In this document: in pieces, positions 7,788 to 17,403 of the stretch
How the letters are laid out: every line of letters starts with the position of its first letter
Position numbering within the stretch: the stretch's first letter is position 1
NCBI RefSeq assembly: GCF_014054525.1
Contig: NZ_CP059564.1
Span: 1,126,357 to 1,190,356 of the forward strand
Length of the DNA stretch: 64,000 nt
Source of the DNA: Alysiella filiformis
Lineage (GTDB): Bacteria > Pseudomonadota > Gammaproteobacteria > Burkholderiales > Neisseriaceae
Direction of reading: 5' to 3'
The notes under the pieces: generated by a model
Seen by the model: only the letters and a program-made list of their open reading frames with translations
Told to the model about the DNA's origin: nothing
Databases searched by the model: none
Made by a program: the position numbers and the translations under genes

Positions 7788-9590
7788 ATGTCTTACCAAA
7801 AACACATCGCCACGCGCCCCGTCAATCCCCAACTGCAAGCCGAACTGGAACAGGCTGGCGCACCGCCTTTGTTGGCGCAACTTTATGCCGCGCGGCAAGT
7901 TGCATCTGCCGATGAATTGCAAGATGGCTTGGCGCAACTGATACCGTTTACCGAATTGACCCATTGCACCGCCGCCGCCCAGCGTCTTGCCCAAGCGATT
8001 GAGCAACAAGAAAAAATCATCGTCATTGCCGATTACGATGCCGATGGCGCAACCGCCTGCACCGTTGCCATGAAAGGTTTGCAAAGCATGGGGGCGGTGG
8101 TGGATTTTTTCGTCCCCAATCGCTTTGAACACGGCTACGGCTTAACCCCAGAGCTTGCCGACATCGCCAAAAATTTGGGCGCAGACCTGATTTTGACGGT
8201 GGACAACGGCATTTCCAGCCGCGAAGGGGTGGAACGCGCCAAAATTTTGGGCATGGACACGGTCGTTACCGACCACCACCACGCTGGCGACAGCGTGCCT
8301 GATTGCATTATCGTCAATCCCAATCAGCGCGGTTGCACCTTTCCCAGCAAAAATTTGGCGGGCGTGGGCGTGATTTTTTACGTTTTGATTGCCTTGCGTG
8401 CCGAATTGCGTTCGCGCGGCTTTTTTTCAGGCAGCCTGAAAAATACCCCCTCTCCCAGTGGGAGAGGGCAAAACGCCAATCATGCCCCTCTCCCTAGCCC
8501 TCTCCCAAGGGGAGAGGGGATAAAAGGCATTTTTCCTGAACCCAAATTGGACAAATTGCTGGATTTGGTGGCTTTGGGAACGGTTGCCGATGTTGTGCCG
8601 CTTGACCACAACAACCGCATTTTGGTTTCGCAAGGCTTAAAACGCATACGCGCAGGGCAAATGTCGCACGGTGTGCAAGCCCTGTTTCGGGCAGCGCGGC
8701 GCGATTGGCGCAAAGCCCAACCGTTTGACATGGGATTTGGACTCGCACCACGCATCAACGCAGCAGGGCGTTTGGACGACATGAGCGTGGGCATCGCCTG
8801 TTTGCTGGCAGACAATTTGGAAACCGCACAACAAATCGCCAATGAATTGAACGATTTAAATCACACACGCCAAGAAATTGAACAAGATATGTTGCAAAAC
8901 GTATTGGCACTTTGCCCCGACAGGCTGCCTGAAACGCAAACCACCCTATCGGTGTACCACGACAGTTTTCATCAAGGCGTGGTCGGCATAGTCGCCAGCC
9001 GTTTGAAAGACCGCTTTTACCGCCCCGTGTTTGTGTTTGCACCGTCTGGCAATGGCGAAATTCGCGGTTCGGGGCGTTCCATCGCGGGGGTGCATTTGCG
9101 CGATGTGCTTGATTTGATTGCAAAACGTTGCCCCGATATGATAATCAAATTTGGCGGACACGCCATGGCAGCAGGTTTGACCATGGTCGCCCACCGTTTT
9201 GAAGAATTTTGCCAACAATTTGAAGAAGTTGTGCAAAGTTTGGTTGATGAAGCCATTTTGTCGCAAACCTATTTAACAGACGGCAGCCTGAACGTGCGCG
9301 ACATCAATTTGCAACAAGCCGCGCTCATCAACAATCAAGTTTGGGGACAAGGTTTCCCCGCGCCCACTTTCAACGATGAATTTACCGTTGTGCGACAACA
9401 ATTTATGGGCGCAGAGAAAAAACACAAAAAAGCATGGGTACAAAAAGACGGTTGCGAATTTGAAGCCGTGTTTTGGCGTTGCGAAGATGAGCTGCCTGAA
9501 AAAATCCGCGTGGTGTATCGCCCCACCGTGAACGAGTGGCAGGGCAATGTGGATTTGCAGCTTTATGTGGATTATTGGGAAAGCGCGTGA
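7788..9590 (+). CDS. recJ: Single-stranded-DNA exonuclease RecJ with an in-frame repeat insertion
   Basis: RecJ degrades single-stranded DNA 5' to 3' in recombination and repair. The DHH-family motifs are present: VIADYDADGATACT, LTVDNGIS and VVTDHHHAGD in the first half, DHHA1 motif FGGHAMAAGLT near residue 450. I start at ATG 7788 (MSYQKHIATRP), giving 600 residues, about 30 more than is usual. The excess is residues of about 212-246, where a DUS and a CCCTCTCCC palindromic repeat (8427-8520) are translated as SGSLKNTPSPSGRG and PLPSPLPRGEG. They lie just before the conserved LLDLVALGTVADVVPLD. The frame stays open, so the protein is probably still active with an added proline/glycine-rich loop. 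Confidence 0.93.
   Translation: MSYQKHIATRPVNPQLQAELEQAGAPPLLAQLYAARQVASADELQDGLAQLIPFTELTHCTAAAQRLAQAIEQQEKIIVIADYDADGATACTVAMKGLQSMGAVVDFFVPNRFEHGYGLTPELADIAKNLGADLILTVDNGISSREGVERAKILGMDTVVTDHHHAGDSVPDCIIVNPNQRGCTFPSKNLAGVGVIFYVLIALRAELRSRGFFSGSLKNTPSPSGRGQNANHAPLPSPLPRGEGIKGIFPEPKLDKLLDLVALGTVADVVPLDHNNRILVSQGLKRIRAGQMSHGVQALFRAARRDWRKAQPFDMGFGLAPRINAAGRLDDMSVGIACLLADNLETAQQIANELNDLNHTRQEIEQDMLQNVLALCPDRLPETQTTLSVYHDSFHQGVVGIVASRLKDRFYRPVFVFAPSGNGEIRGSGRSIAGVHLRDVLDLIAKRCPDMIIKFGGHAMAAGLTMVAHRFEEFCQQFEEVVQSLVDEAILSQTYLTDGSLNVRDINLQQAALINNQVWGQGFPAPTFNDEFTVVRQQFMGAEKKHKKAWVQKDGCEFEAVFWRCEDELPEKIRVVYRPTVNEWQGNVDLQLYVDYWESA
8446..8520. repeat. CCCTCTCCC palindromic repeat inside recJ
   Basis: Two hairpins, the first reading CCCTCTCCC-AGT-GGGAGAGGG (8448-8468), the second CCCCTCTCC ... 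GGAGAGGGG (8485-8519), directly after a DUS. The same type of repeat lies between genes at 53049-53135. Here it has been domesticated into the recJ coding frame. Confidence 0.75.
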
Positions 9591-9633
9591 AAAAAGGTAG
9601 CCTGAAACAACGGTCAGGCTGTCTGAAATAAAA

Positions 9634-11091
9634 CTATTTCACATTAGATGCAGAAATTTTATTGTCTTTACTTGCATCAATTAAAACAATATTTTCTTGT
9701 CCTTCTAATTTTAAATCTTTTAATACCTTTAATACTTTTAATAATTCACTTTCGGAAAAATATAAAATTACTTTTATTGATTTTTTAGTTTGATTGGCAT
9801 CTTCATATACCCTAACCTGATGTTGTAAATTTTGTTTCAATTTAGGATTACTTGCTAATTTAAATTCTACGATTGTACTGTCTTTTGAACCACGAGAAAT
9901 TTTATAATCAACAGGACCTCTTCCATTATTTACTTCAGCATTGACATCATCATCAGTAGCATACCAAGTAAGTTTATAGATAACTTGCAAATCAGATTCT
10001 CGTTTAATAGGATTGTTTTTATAATAAAACAATTTATACCCATCGTTATTTTCTACGACTTGTTTCAAGAAATGAACACGTTTTAATGCTGCTTGGTAAG
10101 TATCATCAGTATATTGATAAAAATAACTATTTTTTAAAAGATTAACAAAATTTCTAATATTATTAATTAATACTTGTTCAGTTTCATCTAATTTTAATTC
10201 ACTTAACGCAACAGCCTCATCTCCGTTATCTTCTTTAAATTTCATGTAATAATCAATTAAATAAGGAAATTTCTTAAATGCCTGTTGAATTGCATAGTCT
10301 TGCTCTTTTTTATCTGGGCTATCGGATAATATACCCTGTAAATAACTATTAATTTGACTGCGTAAGCTATCATTTGGTAATGAAGCAACAATATCATCAA
10401 AATCTCTAATCATATCAGAACGATTAATCCATTCCTCATCTTTTGTAAGAATATCTTTTGGTGTCAATAATATGAAATCACCATCAATATAAGGTAGGAT
10501 GAATCGTTTAGTTACCCAAGATTTTGTTTGATAATTAAATTCAACATGTGAAACAGGTACTTCTTTTAATCTATTTTGCTCAATATATTGAATTGCAAAA
10601 TTTTGTGTATATTCACATAAAAAGCCTTTGATTAAATTTGTAGTAAAATCACTAATATTATCTCTACCAATGCCACTTTCAACTAAACATAGTTTCTCTA
10701 AATGACTTCCTTTAGTAATCTGCTCTTCTCCGAAGTTATGAAAAATTGCATGCAAATTTTCATGAAGAGCATTACTAAATTTTTTACCCAAACCAGAACC
10801 CCCATTACCGATTTTGCTATAACCTAACCAATTTTGTTTAACTTCAGGAAATTGGTACAATGTTTTTAATAACCCTGTATCCATATTAGATTGAGCTGAC
10901 ATATCTCGTAAAAATTTTACATATTCAATGATTTGATGATGTAATTGTTGGTATTCAGATTTATCGCTGTTAAATAATAAAAAAGGGTCAATGAATGCTG
11001 GTAAATCATTGATTAATGAAATATTAAATGCACCATAATTACTTAAATCAATCGGAGATACATTAAAAAAATCAGTAAAATAAATTTTCAT
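9634..11091 (-). CDS. Putative PD-(D/E)XK nuclease of unknown family
   Basis: A 485-residue soluble protein that I cannot assign to a named family. Near the C-terminus it has E386, then GRGPVDYKI with D395, IVEFKLAS with E409 and K411, and QHQVRVYE with Q424. This order (acidic, D, ExK, Q) fits a PD-(D/E)XK nuclease core. The N-terminal two thirds contain a conserved-looking GIGRDNISDFTTNLIKGFL block (141-159). The gene is markedly more AT-rich than pheT and recJ and contains no DUS, which points to recent transfer. A perfect TTCTAAA-A-TTTAGAA palindrome (11101-11115) lies just upstream of its AAAGGA ribosome binding site and could be an operator. A stand-alone defence nuclease is plausible but unproven. 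Confidence 0.55.
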   Translation of the reverse strand: MKIYFTDFFNVSPIDLSNYGAFNISLINDLPAFIDPFLLFNSDKSEYQQLHHQIIEYVKFLRDMSAQSNMDTGLLKTLYQFPEVKQNWLGYSKIGNGGSGLGKKFSNALHENLHAIFHNFGEEQITKGSHLEKLCLVESGIGRDNISDFTTNLIKGFLCEYTQNFAIQYIEQNRLKEVPVSHVEFNYQTKSWVTKRFILPYIDGDFILLTPKDILTKDEEWINRSDMIRDFDDIVASLPNDSLRSQINSYLQGILSDSPDKKEQDYAIQQAFKKFPYLIDYYMKFKEDNGDEAVALSELKLDETEQVLINNIRNFVNLLKNSYFYQYTDDTYQAALKRVHFLKQVVENNDGYKLFYYKNNPIKRESDLQVIYKLTWYATDDDVNAEVNNGRGPVDYKISRGSKDSTIVEFKLASNPKLKQNLQHQVRVYEDANQTKKSIKVILYFSESELLKVLKVLKDLKLEGQENIVLIDASKDNKISASNVK

Positions 11092-11100
11092 ATTATTCCT

Positions 11101-11115
11101 TTCTAAATTTTAGAA
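11101..11115. promoter_or_regulatory. Palindrome TTCTAAATTTTAGAA upstream of the nuclease-like gene
   Basis: A perfect 7+1+7 dyad that ends ten bases upstream of the ATG at 11091 and overlaps the region just 5' of the ribosome binding site. It could be an operator or a structural element; no protein can be named. Confidence 0.35.
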
Positions 11116-11117
11116 TT

Positions 11118-11152
11118 CAGGCAGCCTGAAAACCTTTCAGGCTGCCTGTTTT
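11118..11152. terminator. Inverted DUS pair after pheT
   Basis: CAGGCAGCCTGAAAA and TTTCAGGCTGCCTG form a long hairpin between pheT (stop at 11158) and the nuclease gene. The T-run after it is on the plus strand, so termination of pheT reading leftward is possible but less certain. Confidence 0.45.
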
Positions 11153-11157
11153 TCACA

Positions 11158-13518
11158 TTAACGCAATTTTGCACCAATTTTTTCTGCCGATTCAATCAGT
11201 TGCTGCACAATCGGCTCAACCGTTTCATCATTCAACGTGCCGTCATGGCTTTGCAACACAATTTTAACCGCCAAAGATTTGTGGTTTTCAGGCAGCCCCG
11301 CACCGCGATAAACGTCAAACAATTCAATCTCTTGAATGTAATCCGAACGCACCGCCCACAAAGCCGCTTGCAAAGTCGCAAAATCCACATTTTCAGGCAG
11401 CACAAACGCCAAATCACGGCGCACAGGCTGGAATTTGGAAATCGCCTGATAGCGCGTTTTTTCGCTTGCCAACACCGCCGCCATGTCCAATTCAAACAAC
11501 AAAGGCGCATTGGGCAAATCGTATTTTTGCAACCATTTTGGGTGCAATTCGCCGATAAAGCCAACATTTTCGCCACCAATCAACACATTTGCGCTGCGTG
11601 TGGGGTGCAGCGCAGGGTGTGTCGCACGCACATATTCAATTTGGACATTTTGTCCAGATAACACGCTTTCCACGTCCGCTTTCACATCGTAAAAATCGGC
11701 AGCACGCGCTTTTTCGCCCCACTGTTCAGGCAGCACCGAACCGTAAACCAAACCGCCAAGTCGTTCATTTTGCACAAAAATACCGTTTTCTTTGCGGAAC
11801 GTTCGCGCCATTTCAAACACGCGCACACGGTTTTGTTTGCGGTTCAAATTGTTTTGCAAAACCTCAATCAAACCGCCAATCAGCGTAGAACGCATCACCG
11901 AATATTGCGCCGCCAATGGGTTTTGCAAACGGATAGGGTCTTGATTATTCGCAAAATCTTTTTCCCAATCCTCATTCACAAAAGCATAGCTGACAATTTC
12001 CTGAAAACCACGCGCTGCCAATTTTTGTGATACACCAAAACGCGGATTTTTGTTTTCAGGCAGCCTTAACATCGCCAATTTGCCCGAAGTGTAATCGTCT
12101 GGAATGTTTTCGTAGCCGTAAACACGCGCGATTTCTTCAATCAAATCTTCTTCTCTTTCAATATCATAGCGGAAGGAAGGCGCGGTAACGGTAAAACCAT
12201 TTTCATTTTGGACAGGATTCAAACCCAATTTGTCCAAAATCGCCTGAATTTGCGCGCTGGCAATCGCCACGCCCAGCACTTTTTCCACACGCTCGGTGCG
12301 AATGGACACGGTTTGGGGTTCGGGCAAAATGCCTTTTGCTTCAACGATTTCGCCAGCTTGACCGCCACAAATCGCCAAAATCAATTCGCTGGCGCGTTCA
12401 ATCGCGTCTCGTTGTAATTGGTAATCCACACCGCGTTCAAAACGGAAGGAACTGTCTGAACCGAAACCGTATTGTCTTGATTTTCCTGAAATGATTTCAG
12501 GTGTGAACCATGCGCTTTCCAAAACCACATTTTTCGTTTCATCGGAAACCGCGCTGGACGCACCGCCCATCAAACCTGCGATGGACAAAGCCTGTTTTTC
12601 GTCCGCAATGACCAGTGTATTATCTTGTAAAATCACGTTTTTTTCGTTCAAACACGCCAAAGTTTCGCCATTTTGGGCGCGGCGAACGTGCAGGCTGCCT
12701 GAAAGTTTATCCGCGTCAAAAACGTGCATGGGCTGACCGATTTCCAACATCACATAATTGCCGATGTCCACCAGCGCGGAAATGCTGCGAATCCCTGCGC
12801 GTTCAAGGCGTTGCGTGAGCCATTTGGGGGATTGGGCTTGCGCGTTCACGTTTTCAATCACGCGCGAAATGAAACGTCCGCAATCTTCGGGCGCGTCAAT
12901 TTGCACGGCTTGTGTGCGCTTGCTTTCAGATTGAACCGATTGAATTTGTGGGAAATTCACTTCGCAAGCTGTCAAAGCTGCCACTTCACGTGCCAAACCT
13001 TTGATGCTCAAACAATCGGTGCGGTTGGGTGTGATTTTCAGCGTGAAGATGGTGTCGTCCAAATCCAAAAATTCGCGGACATTTTGTCCAACGGGTGCGT
13101 TGTCGTCCAAAATCAGCAAGCCGTCCACGTCTTCAGACAGCCCCAATTCTTTGGCGGAGCAGAGCATACCGTTGGACACCACACCGCGCATTTTGGTGGG
13201 CTTGATTTTGAAATCGTTGGGCAACAGCGCACCGTCCAAAGCGCACGGCACTTTAATGCCCACGCGCACATTGGGCGCACCGCAAACGATTTGCAACAAT
13301 TCGCCTTTGCCCACGTCCACTTGGGTAACGTTCAGGCGGTCGGCATCGGGGTGTTTTTCCACCGATTTGACTTCGGCAATCACCACGCCCGAAAAATCGG
13401 GGGCGGCTGGGGTGGTTTCTTCCACTTCCAGCCCTGCCATGGTGAGCAGGTGGGCGAGTTGGTCGGCACTTAAATTGGGATTGGCTTGGGTTTTGAGCCA
13501 TGAGTAGGGGAATTGCAT
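11158..13518 (-). CDS. pheT: Phenylalanine-tRNA ligase beta subunit
   Basis: The beta subunit forms the alpha2-beta2 phenylalanyl-tRNA synthetase with PheS. The 786 residues are normal. An N-terminal EMAP-type tRNA-binding domain (VVIAEVKSVEKHPDADRLNV, about 45-64) is followed by the B3/B4 editing domain, the B5 domain, the catalytic-like core and a C-terminal anticodon-binding domain. DUS copies are translated inside it. It is separated from pheS by two non-synthetase genes (13572-14848), unlike the contiguous pheST of most bacteria. Confidence 0.97.
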   Translation of the reverse strand: MQFPYSWLKTQANPNLSADQLAHLLTMAGLEVEETTPAAPDFSGVVIAEVKSVEKHPDADRLNVTQVDVGKGELLQIVCGAPNVRVGIKVPCALDGALLPNDFKIKPTKMRGVVSNGMLCSAKELGLSEDVDGLLILDDNAPVGQNVREFLDLDDTIFTLKITPNRTDCLSIKGLAREVAALTACEVNFPQIQSVQSESKRTQAVQIDAPEDCGRFISRVIENVNAQAQSPKWLTQRLERAGIRSISALVDIGNYVMLEIGQPMHVFDADKLSGSLHVRRAQNGETLACLNEKNVILQDNTLVIADEKQALSIAGLMGGASSAVSDETKNVVLESAWFTPEIISGKSRQYGFGSDSSFRFERGVDYQLQRDAIERASELILAICGGQAGEIVEAKGILPEPQTVSIRTERVEKVLGVAIASAQIQAILDKLGLNPVQNENGFTVTAPSFRYDIEREEDLIEEIARVYGYENIPDDYTSGKLAMLRLPENKNPRFGVSQKLAARGFQEIVSYAFVNEDWEKDFANNQDPIRLQNPLAAQYSVMRSTLIGGLIEVLQNNLNRKQNRVRVFEMARTFRKENGIFVQNERLGGLVYGSVLPEQWGEKARAADFYDVKADVESVLSGQNVQIEYVRATHPALHPTRSANVLIGGENVGFIGELHPKWLQKYDLPNAPLLFELDMAAVLASEKTRYQAISKFQPVRRDLAFVLPENVDFATLQAALWAVRSDYIQEIELFDVYRGAGLPENHKSLAVKIVLQSHDGTLNDETVEPIVQQLIESAEKIGAKLR

Positions 13519-13571
13519 TTTTTTTATCTCTTTGTTTTTAATTTAAAAATGGGGTTTCAGGCTGCCTGAAA

Positions 13572-14525
13572 TCAAATCATGCCATGCTTTTGCAAATAAT
13601 CTTGTAATTCATTTTCTGACAAAATTTTGTCAAATTCCGCAGTAAAACGACTGGGATTTTGCGGTTCAAAATCGGTAATGGTTTTCAAAAATTGGGCAAA
13701 ATTGGGATTTTTGTTCGCCAATTCATGCACAACAGAATAATCCATTTTGTCTTTAAATTGGGCTGGCGACACAATTTTGCTTTGCGTAATATCATTTAAA
13801 TTCAAATGGATAATGCCAATACCAAAACTTTGACTTAATTTTTGCAACGATTCAATAAATTGATTATCTTGCTTGATGTCGCACGCCACCAAATAGCCTT
13901 CATTTGCCCAACTGGAATTGCTGACTGCCTGAAAAAAGGCTTCTTTAAAATTGCCGTAATCCAATTCTTTTTTGAGTTCAAAAGAAAACAATTTAATCGG
14001 CAAAATATCAAATTTCTTAATAAAATTCAAAACATTGCCTTTTTGATAACTGGCGTATTCAAAATGTGCTGCGACCATATCGGGATAAAGCCATTTGTCC
14101 GCGCCTTTTTGGGTTTTGGTGCTTTCTTCATGGAAAATGGTTTTGGCATAAGCTTGAAAATAAGCACTTTTATGCAAAAAATAGCTTAAAACGGTGTGTA
14201 AATCGCGTTCGTGAAAAGCGGCTTTTTTGGACGACTTTGGAATTTCAGGCTGCCTGAAAAGGGTTTGTTTTAAAATATATTGTTTAGGTTTAGTGTTTGG
14301 AATCAATTCAAAATATTCAGTATTTGTATAAATATTTGATTGAAATGAGTCTTTTGGCGTTTTTCCAATAAAATTTTGTGTCGCTTCATCAAATGTTTTC
14401 AAACGATGATGTAACTGATTTTGTAAAACAAATTCCCATAATTCAGACGGTGTAATTGGGCGATTGACCATTTCCATCGCCAAAATTGCCAACTCGGTAA
14501 AGGTTAATTTTTCATTATTCTGCAT
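13572..14525 (-). CDS. HARE-HTH plus PD-(D/E)XK nuclease-like protein in the pheS-pheT gap
   Basis: A 317-residue protein. Residues about 7-85 resemble a HARE-type helix-turn-helix (LTFTELAILAMEMVNRPITP, then SELWEFVLQNQL and a YFELIPN beta turn), a domain that often accompanies restriction enzymes and chromatin proteins. Residues 145-215 have P148-D149 in WLYPDMV, E183 and K185 in FSFELKKEL, and SNSSWANEGYLVA, as in a PD-(D/E)XK nuclease. An in-frame DUS (FRQPE, about residue 90) joins the two halves. No methyltransferase is nearby, so it may be a modification-dependent or otherwise self-sparing nuclease. Cotranscription with pheS and pheT is likely. Confidence 0.7.
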   Translation of the reverse strand: MQNNEKLTFTELAILAMEMVNRPITPSELWEFVLQNQLHHRLKTFDEATQNFIGKTPKDSFQSNIYTNTEYFELIPNTKPKQYILKQTLFRQPEIPKSSKKAAFHERDLHTVLSYFLHKSAYFQAYAKTIFHEESTKTQKGADKWLYPDMVAAHFEYASYQKGNVLNFIKKFDILPIKLFSFELKKELDYGNFKEAFFQAVSNSSWANEGYLVACDIKQDNQFIESLQKLSQSFGIGIIHLNLNDITQSKIVSPAQFKDKMDYSVVHELANKNPNFAQFLKTITDFEPQNPSRFTAEFDKILSENELQDYLQKHGMI

Positions 14526-14557
14526 ATGTTTTCCTTATTTTCAGGCAGCCTGAAAAC

Positions 14558-14848
14558 TCAAACCAACACCGCAATCAAAACATAAGCGCCAATCGTGCTG
14601 ATTTCCAACGCCAAATTTTCCCACTTGTTCCGAAACGGTGCGAATGCCCCAGCTAAAATCACGCCAAACAAACCTGCCAAAAAAGCCCATTCAGCGCGCG
14701 CCAGCCACCATTCGCCCATTGCCTGATTGTCGCCCAATCCTGCTTTAAAATCAAAATGGTGCAAAGATTGGCGTTCGCAATAAGTGTGGGCAAACAGGGC
14801 AGCAATCGCCACAAGGTAACAAAGCATGAGCAAATGGGTGCGTTTCAT
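14558..14848 (-). CDS. Small membrane protein between pheS and the HARE nuclease
   Basis: A 96-residue protein with about three membrane segments (residues 5-20, 52-70 and 80-96). I do not recognise a family. It sits 20 bp after pheS and 32 bp before the HARE-HTH gene, with a palindromic DUS on each side. It therefore looks like separate cargo in the pheS-pheT insertion site. No signal peptide or catalytic motif is visible. Confidence 0.55.
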   Translation of the reverse strand: MKRTHLLMLCYLVAIAALFAHTYCERQSLHHFDFKAGLGDNQAMGEWWLARAEWAFLAGLFGVILAGAFAPFRNKWENLALEISTIGAYVLIAVLV

Positions 14849-14868
14849 TTTTCAGGCTGCCTGAAAAC

Positions 14869-15939
<1,071 letters not shown>

Positions 15940-15959
15940 CTAATGGGGGTGGTTTGGGC

Positions 15960-15965
15960 TATAAT
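15960..15965 (+). promoter_or_regulatory. Candidate -10 box (TATAAT) of murA
   Basis: A perfect TATAAT lies 100 bp upstream of murA, in the pheS-murA divergent gap. I see no good -35 at 16-18 bp, so this is a partial match. Confidence 0.35.
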
Positions 15966-16065
15966 GGCGCGATTTGCGTATTCAGGCAGCCTGAAAACAG
16001 GCGTGAACAATATCGCTCATTTTTATTCAAAATAAATCATTGATTTTGTTTTAGAAAGTAATTAA

Positions 16066-17328
16066 ATGGATAAACTCAAAATTGTTGCCAACGGCAAATT
16101 AAATGGCGAAATCACCGTGTCGGGCGCGAAAAACGCCGCTTTGCCCTTGATGTGTGCAGGTTTGCTCACAAGCGGCACCTTGCGTTTGAAAAACGTCCCC
16201 ATGCTGGCAGACGTGAAAACCACGCAAAAATTGTTGCAAGGCATGGGCGCGCGCGTTTTGACCGACAACATTGCCGAATTTGAAATCAACGGCAGCACCG
16301 TAAACAACACCTGCGCCCCCTACGATTTGGTGCGCACCATGCGCGCGTCCATTTTGGTTTTGGGACCAACTTTGGCGCGATTTGGTCAAGCCGAAGTGAG
16401 TTTACCTGGTGGTTGTGCGATTGGTGCGCGACCTGTGGACCAGCATTTGAAAGGCTTGGAAGCCATGGGCGCACAAATCGTGATTGAACACGGCTATGTG
16501 AAAGCCACCGCGCCCAACGGCAAACTCAAAGGCGCGCGCGTGGTCATGGACGTGGTAACGGTGGGCGGCACAGAAAATCTGCTGATGGCAGCGACTTTGG
16601 CGCAAGGCACAACCGTGTTGGAAAATTGTGCCGTTGAGCCAGAAGTGGTGGATTTGGCAGAATGCTTGGTCAAAATGGGCGCAAAAATTCAAGGCATAGG
16701 CACACAAACCATGACCATTGAGGGCGTAGATGAATTGCACGGCTGCGAACACAGCGTGGTGCCAGACCGCATTGAAGCAGGCACATTCCTGTGTGCGGTG
16801 GCGATGACAGGCGGCAAAGTGGTGTTGCGCAACGCCGCGCCCAAAACCATGGATGTGGTTTTAGACAAACTGGTGGAAGCAGGCGCGATTATTGAAGCAG
16901 GCGATGATTGGATTAGCATAGACATGCAGCAACGCCCCAAAGCCGTGAGCATTCGCACCGCCGAACACCCCGCATTCCCCACCGATATGCAAGCGCAATT
17001 CATGGCAATGAACGCCATTGCCGAAGGCGCGTGTAAAGTAACCGAAACCATTTTTGAAAACCGCTTTATGCACGTTCCCGAGCTGAATCGCATGGGCGCG
17101 AACATTTCTGCCGAAGGCAACACCGCTTTGGTGCAGGGCGTGGAAAAATTGTCGGGCGCAACGGTTATGGCAACCGATTTACGCGCGTCTGCCAGCTTGG
17201 TGATGGCGGGTTTGGTGGCAGATGGTGAAACCATTGTGGAACAAATCTACCACCTAGACCGTGGCTACGAACACATCGAGAAAAAACTCGGTGGCGTGGG
17301 CGCGAAAATTGAGCGCATTCGCAGCTAA
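16066..17328 (+). CDS. murA: UDP-N-acetylglucosamine 1-carboxyvinyltransferase
   Basis: MurA transfers enolpyruvate from phosphoenolpyruvate to UDP-GlcNAc, the first committed step of peptidoglycan synthesis. The 420 residues are normal. The N-terminal substrate loop ([17 protein letters not shown]) and the active-site cysteine at position 117 in [16 protein letters not shown], the target of fosfomycin, are present. It is followed by a DUS-pair terminator and then corC. Confidence 0.97.
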   Translation: MDKLKIVANGKLNGEITVSGAKNAALPLMCAGLLTSGTLRLKNVPMLADVKTTQKLLQGMGARVLTDNIAEFEINGSTVNNTCAPYDLVRTMRASILVLGPTLARFGQAEVSLPGGCAIGARPVDQHLKGLEAMGAQIVIEHGYVKATAPNGKLKGARVVMDVVTVGGTENLLMAATLAQGTTVLENCAVEPEVVDLAECLVKMGAKIQGIGTQTMTIEGVDELHGCEHSVVPDRIEAGTFLCAVAMTGGKVVLRNAAPKTMDVVLDKLVEAGAIIEAGDDWISIDMQQRPKAVSIRTAEHPAFPTDMQAQFMAMNAIAEGACKVTETIFENRFMHVPELNRMGANISAEGNTALVQGVEKLSGATVMATDLRASASLVMAGLVADGETIVEQIYHLDRGYEHIEKKLGGVGAKIERIRS

Positions 17329-17334
17329 AATCTT

Positions 17335-17372
17335 TTTTCAGGCAGCCTGAATGTGCTTGGGCTGCCTGAAAA
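17335..17372 (+). terminator. Inverted DUS pair between murA and corC
   Basis: TTTTCAGGCAGCC and GGGCTGCCTGAAAA form a stem of about 13 bp with a short loop directly after murA. It may end the murA transcript. Confidence 0.5.
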
Positions 17373-17403
17373 CCATTTTCAATTTTTTATATCAATCAAC
17401 AAT

